Source of the DNA: Thermoplasmata archaeon
Lineage (GTDB): Archaea; Thermoplasmatota; E2; UBA202; DSCA01
Reading direction: 5' to 3'
Assembly (NCBI GenBank): GCA_021159125.1
Contig: JAGGSL010000022.1
Coordinates: 1-5,037, forward strand
DNA: 5,037 bases
Positions 4,496 to 5,037 of this stretch are shown here, piece by piece. The notes beneath the pieces were generated by a model. It was given only the letters and a program-made list of their open reading frames with translations, did not search any database and was not told where the DNA came from. Positions within the stretch are counted from its first letter, which is position 1. The number at the start of each line of letters is the position of its first letter. A program made the translations under genes and the position numbers.

Positions 4496-5037
4496 ATGCA
4501 GTCGCCGCTTGCTATTTTTTTGACTTCTCCGCTGCACTCCAGAATGAGGCGGCCATGCTCGTCGATATCCCTTGCAACCCCCTCTACCGAGCCGTTCACC
4601 ATCTCGACCCTGACATGCCTTCCAATTGTGGCTGACATGCGGCGGTAATCATCAAAGATATCCTCAATTTCAAAATTCTGCAAGATTTTTTCCAGAAGTT
4701 CATCTTTTGAAATGCTCATTCCCTGCTCCCTCACCGATGTTGCCGTGGGAAGCGGCGCCCCACTCATGTTCACTCCTATTCCAACGACTGCATAATCCTC
4801 AAAAATTTCCACGAGAATGCCCGCTATTTTCTTCTCAGTAACAACGATATCGTTAGGCCATTTTATTTTTGCATCTATACCTATTTCCCGCAGCGATTTT
4901 GCAACCGCCACTCCTGCAAGCAGCGATATGTCATTCCTATTTTTAAAAACTGCAGAAAAATAAAGCCCGCCAGCAGGAGAAATCCATTCTCTGTCAAGCC
5001 TCCCCCTGCCCTTCATCTGCTCGTCAGCAACGACAAC
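4483..5037 (-). CDS. birA: Biotin-protein ligase, C-terminal 184 residues (5' end beyond window)
   Basis: The enzyme activates biotin with ATP to biotinyl-AMP and transfers it to a lysine on biotin carrier proteins of carboxylases, in the cytoplasm. Visible residues include VVVADEQMKGRGRLDREW (1-18), containing the adenylate-binding GRGR loop; SPAGGLYFS (20-28); KWPND (59-63); KIAGILVE (70-77); and GIGVN (86-90). All are hallmarks of the catalytic domain. A C-terminal SH3-like domain covers roughly residues 135-184 (from GRHVRVEM onward). The frame is open to the window edge at 5037; the ATG at 5014-5016 is internal, because the conserved VVVADEQ lies upstream of it. Whether an N-terminal DNA-binding domain exists cannot be seen; many archaeal ligases lack one. 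In the loop, GRGRLD has Asp where bacterial BirA often has Gly, a tolerated-looking change. The symbol follows the common name for this enzyme and does not imply a repressor function. Confidence 0.93.
   Translation of the reverse strand, partial: VVVADEQMKGRGRLDREWISPAGGLYFSAVFKNRNDISLLAGVAVAKSLREIGIDAKIKWPNDIVVTEKKIAGILVEIFEDYAVVGIGVNMSGAPLPTATSVREQGMSISKDELLEKILQNFEIEDIFDDYRRMSATIGRHVRVEMVNGSVEGVARDIDEHGRLILECSGEVKKIASGDCIHLR
4515..4521 (+). terminator. T7 tract 20 bases after bioY, inside the ligase gene
   Basis: A run of seven T on the plus strand begins 20 bases after the bioY stop and could end bioY transcription in the archaeal oligo-T manner. On the minus strand it encodes the Lys-Lys-Ile of the ligase C-terminal domain. 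With the two genes overlapping tail to tail there is no intergenic space for a separate terminator. The role is inferred from position. Confidence 0.35.

Noticed and set aside
4021..4635. 204-codon plus-strand frame overlapping bioY and the ligase end
   Set aside because: It lies in a different frame across two genes with unmistakable family motifs, and its own translation is rich in Cys, His, Asn and Trp with no domain pattern. It is a shadow frame.
5014..5016. ATG as the start of the biotin ligase
   Set aside because: The frame continues upstream to the window edge and encodes the conserved VVVADEQ that precedes GRGR, so the gene is cut by the window and this Met is internal.
1..5037. CRISPR array, tRNA or rRNA gene, transposase
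   Set aside because: I found no regularly spaced repeats, no cloverleaf-like sequence, no rRNA signature and no transposase motif on either strand.

Overview
The window looks archaeal, most likely euryarchaeal; a Thermoplasmatota-type lineage is a guess. The signs are A/T-rich TATA-like boxes about 20-40 bases ahead of several starts, short or absent leaders, an exported protein with about a dozen N-glycosylation sequons, and small archaeal-style RHH/RelE toxin-antitoxin pairs. No rRNA or tRNA gene was seen to settle the lineage.

Layout, left to right. Bases 2-163 are the tail of an unidentified membrane protein, followed by a T-rich probable terminator. Bases 164-451 are non-coding and contain a relatively G/C-rich stretch with short hairpins that looks like a dispersed repeat or element remnant. 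Bases 452-935 are a first toxin-antitoxin pair: a ribbon-helix-helix antitoxin and a RelE/ParE-fold toxin, with an 18-base perfect palindrome just before the antitoxin start. Bases 1076-3220 hold a 714-residue exported or membrane-anchored protein that I do not recognise: N-terminal hydrophobic anchor, mixed ectodomain, CxxCC motif, strongly proline-rich linker, then long charged helical/coiled-coil segments with scattered cysteines. Bases 3287-3835 are a second toxin-antitoxin pair: a VapB/DUF217-like antitoxin and a different RelE-type toxin, with three alternating ATAGTTA half-sites in its promoter.

Bases 3920-4495 encode BioY, the substrate-binding subunit of an ECF biotin transporter. 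Convergent with it, and overlapping it by 13 bases, is the C-terminal part of a biotin-protein ligase (4483-5037, minus strand, running off the window). These two form a functional pair: BioY brings biotin in and the ligase attaches it to carboxylase carrier proteins.

The left three quarters looks like accessory DNA (two unrelated toxin-antitoxin modules bracketing one orphan surface gene) next to a conserved metabolic pair. The most novel item is the 714-residue protein. The most concrete new structures are the two putative antitoxin operators.
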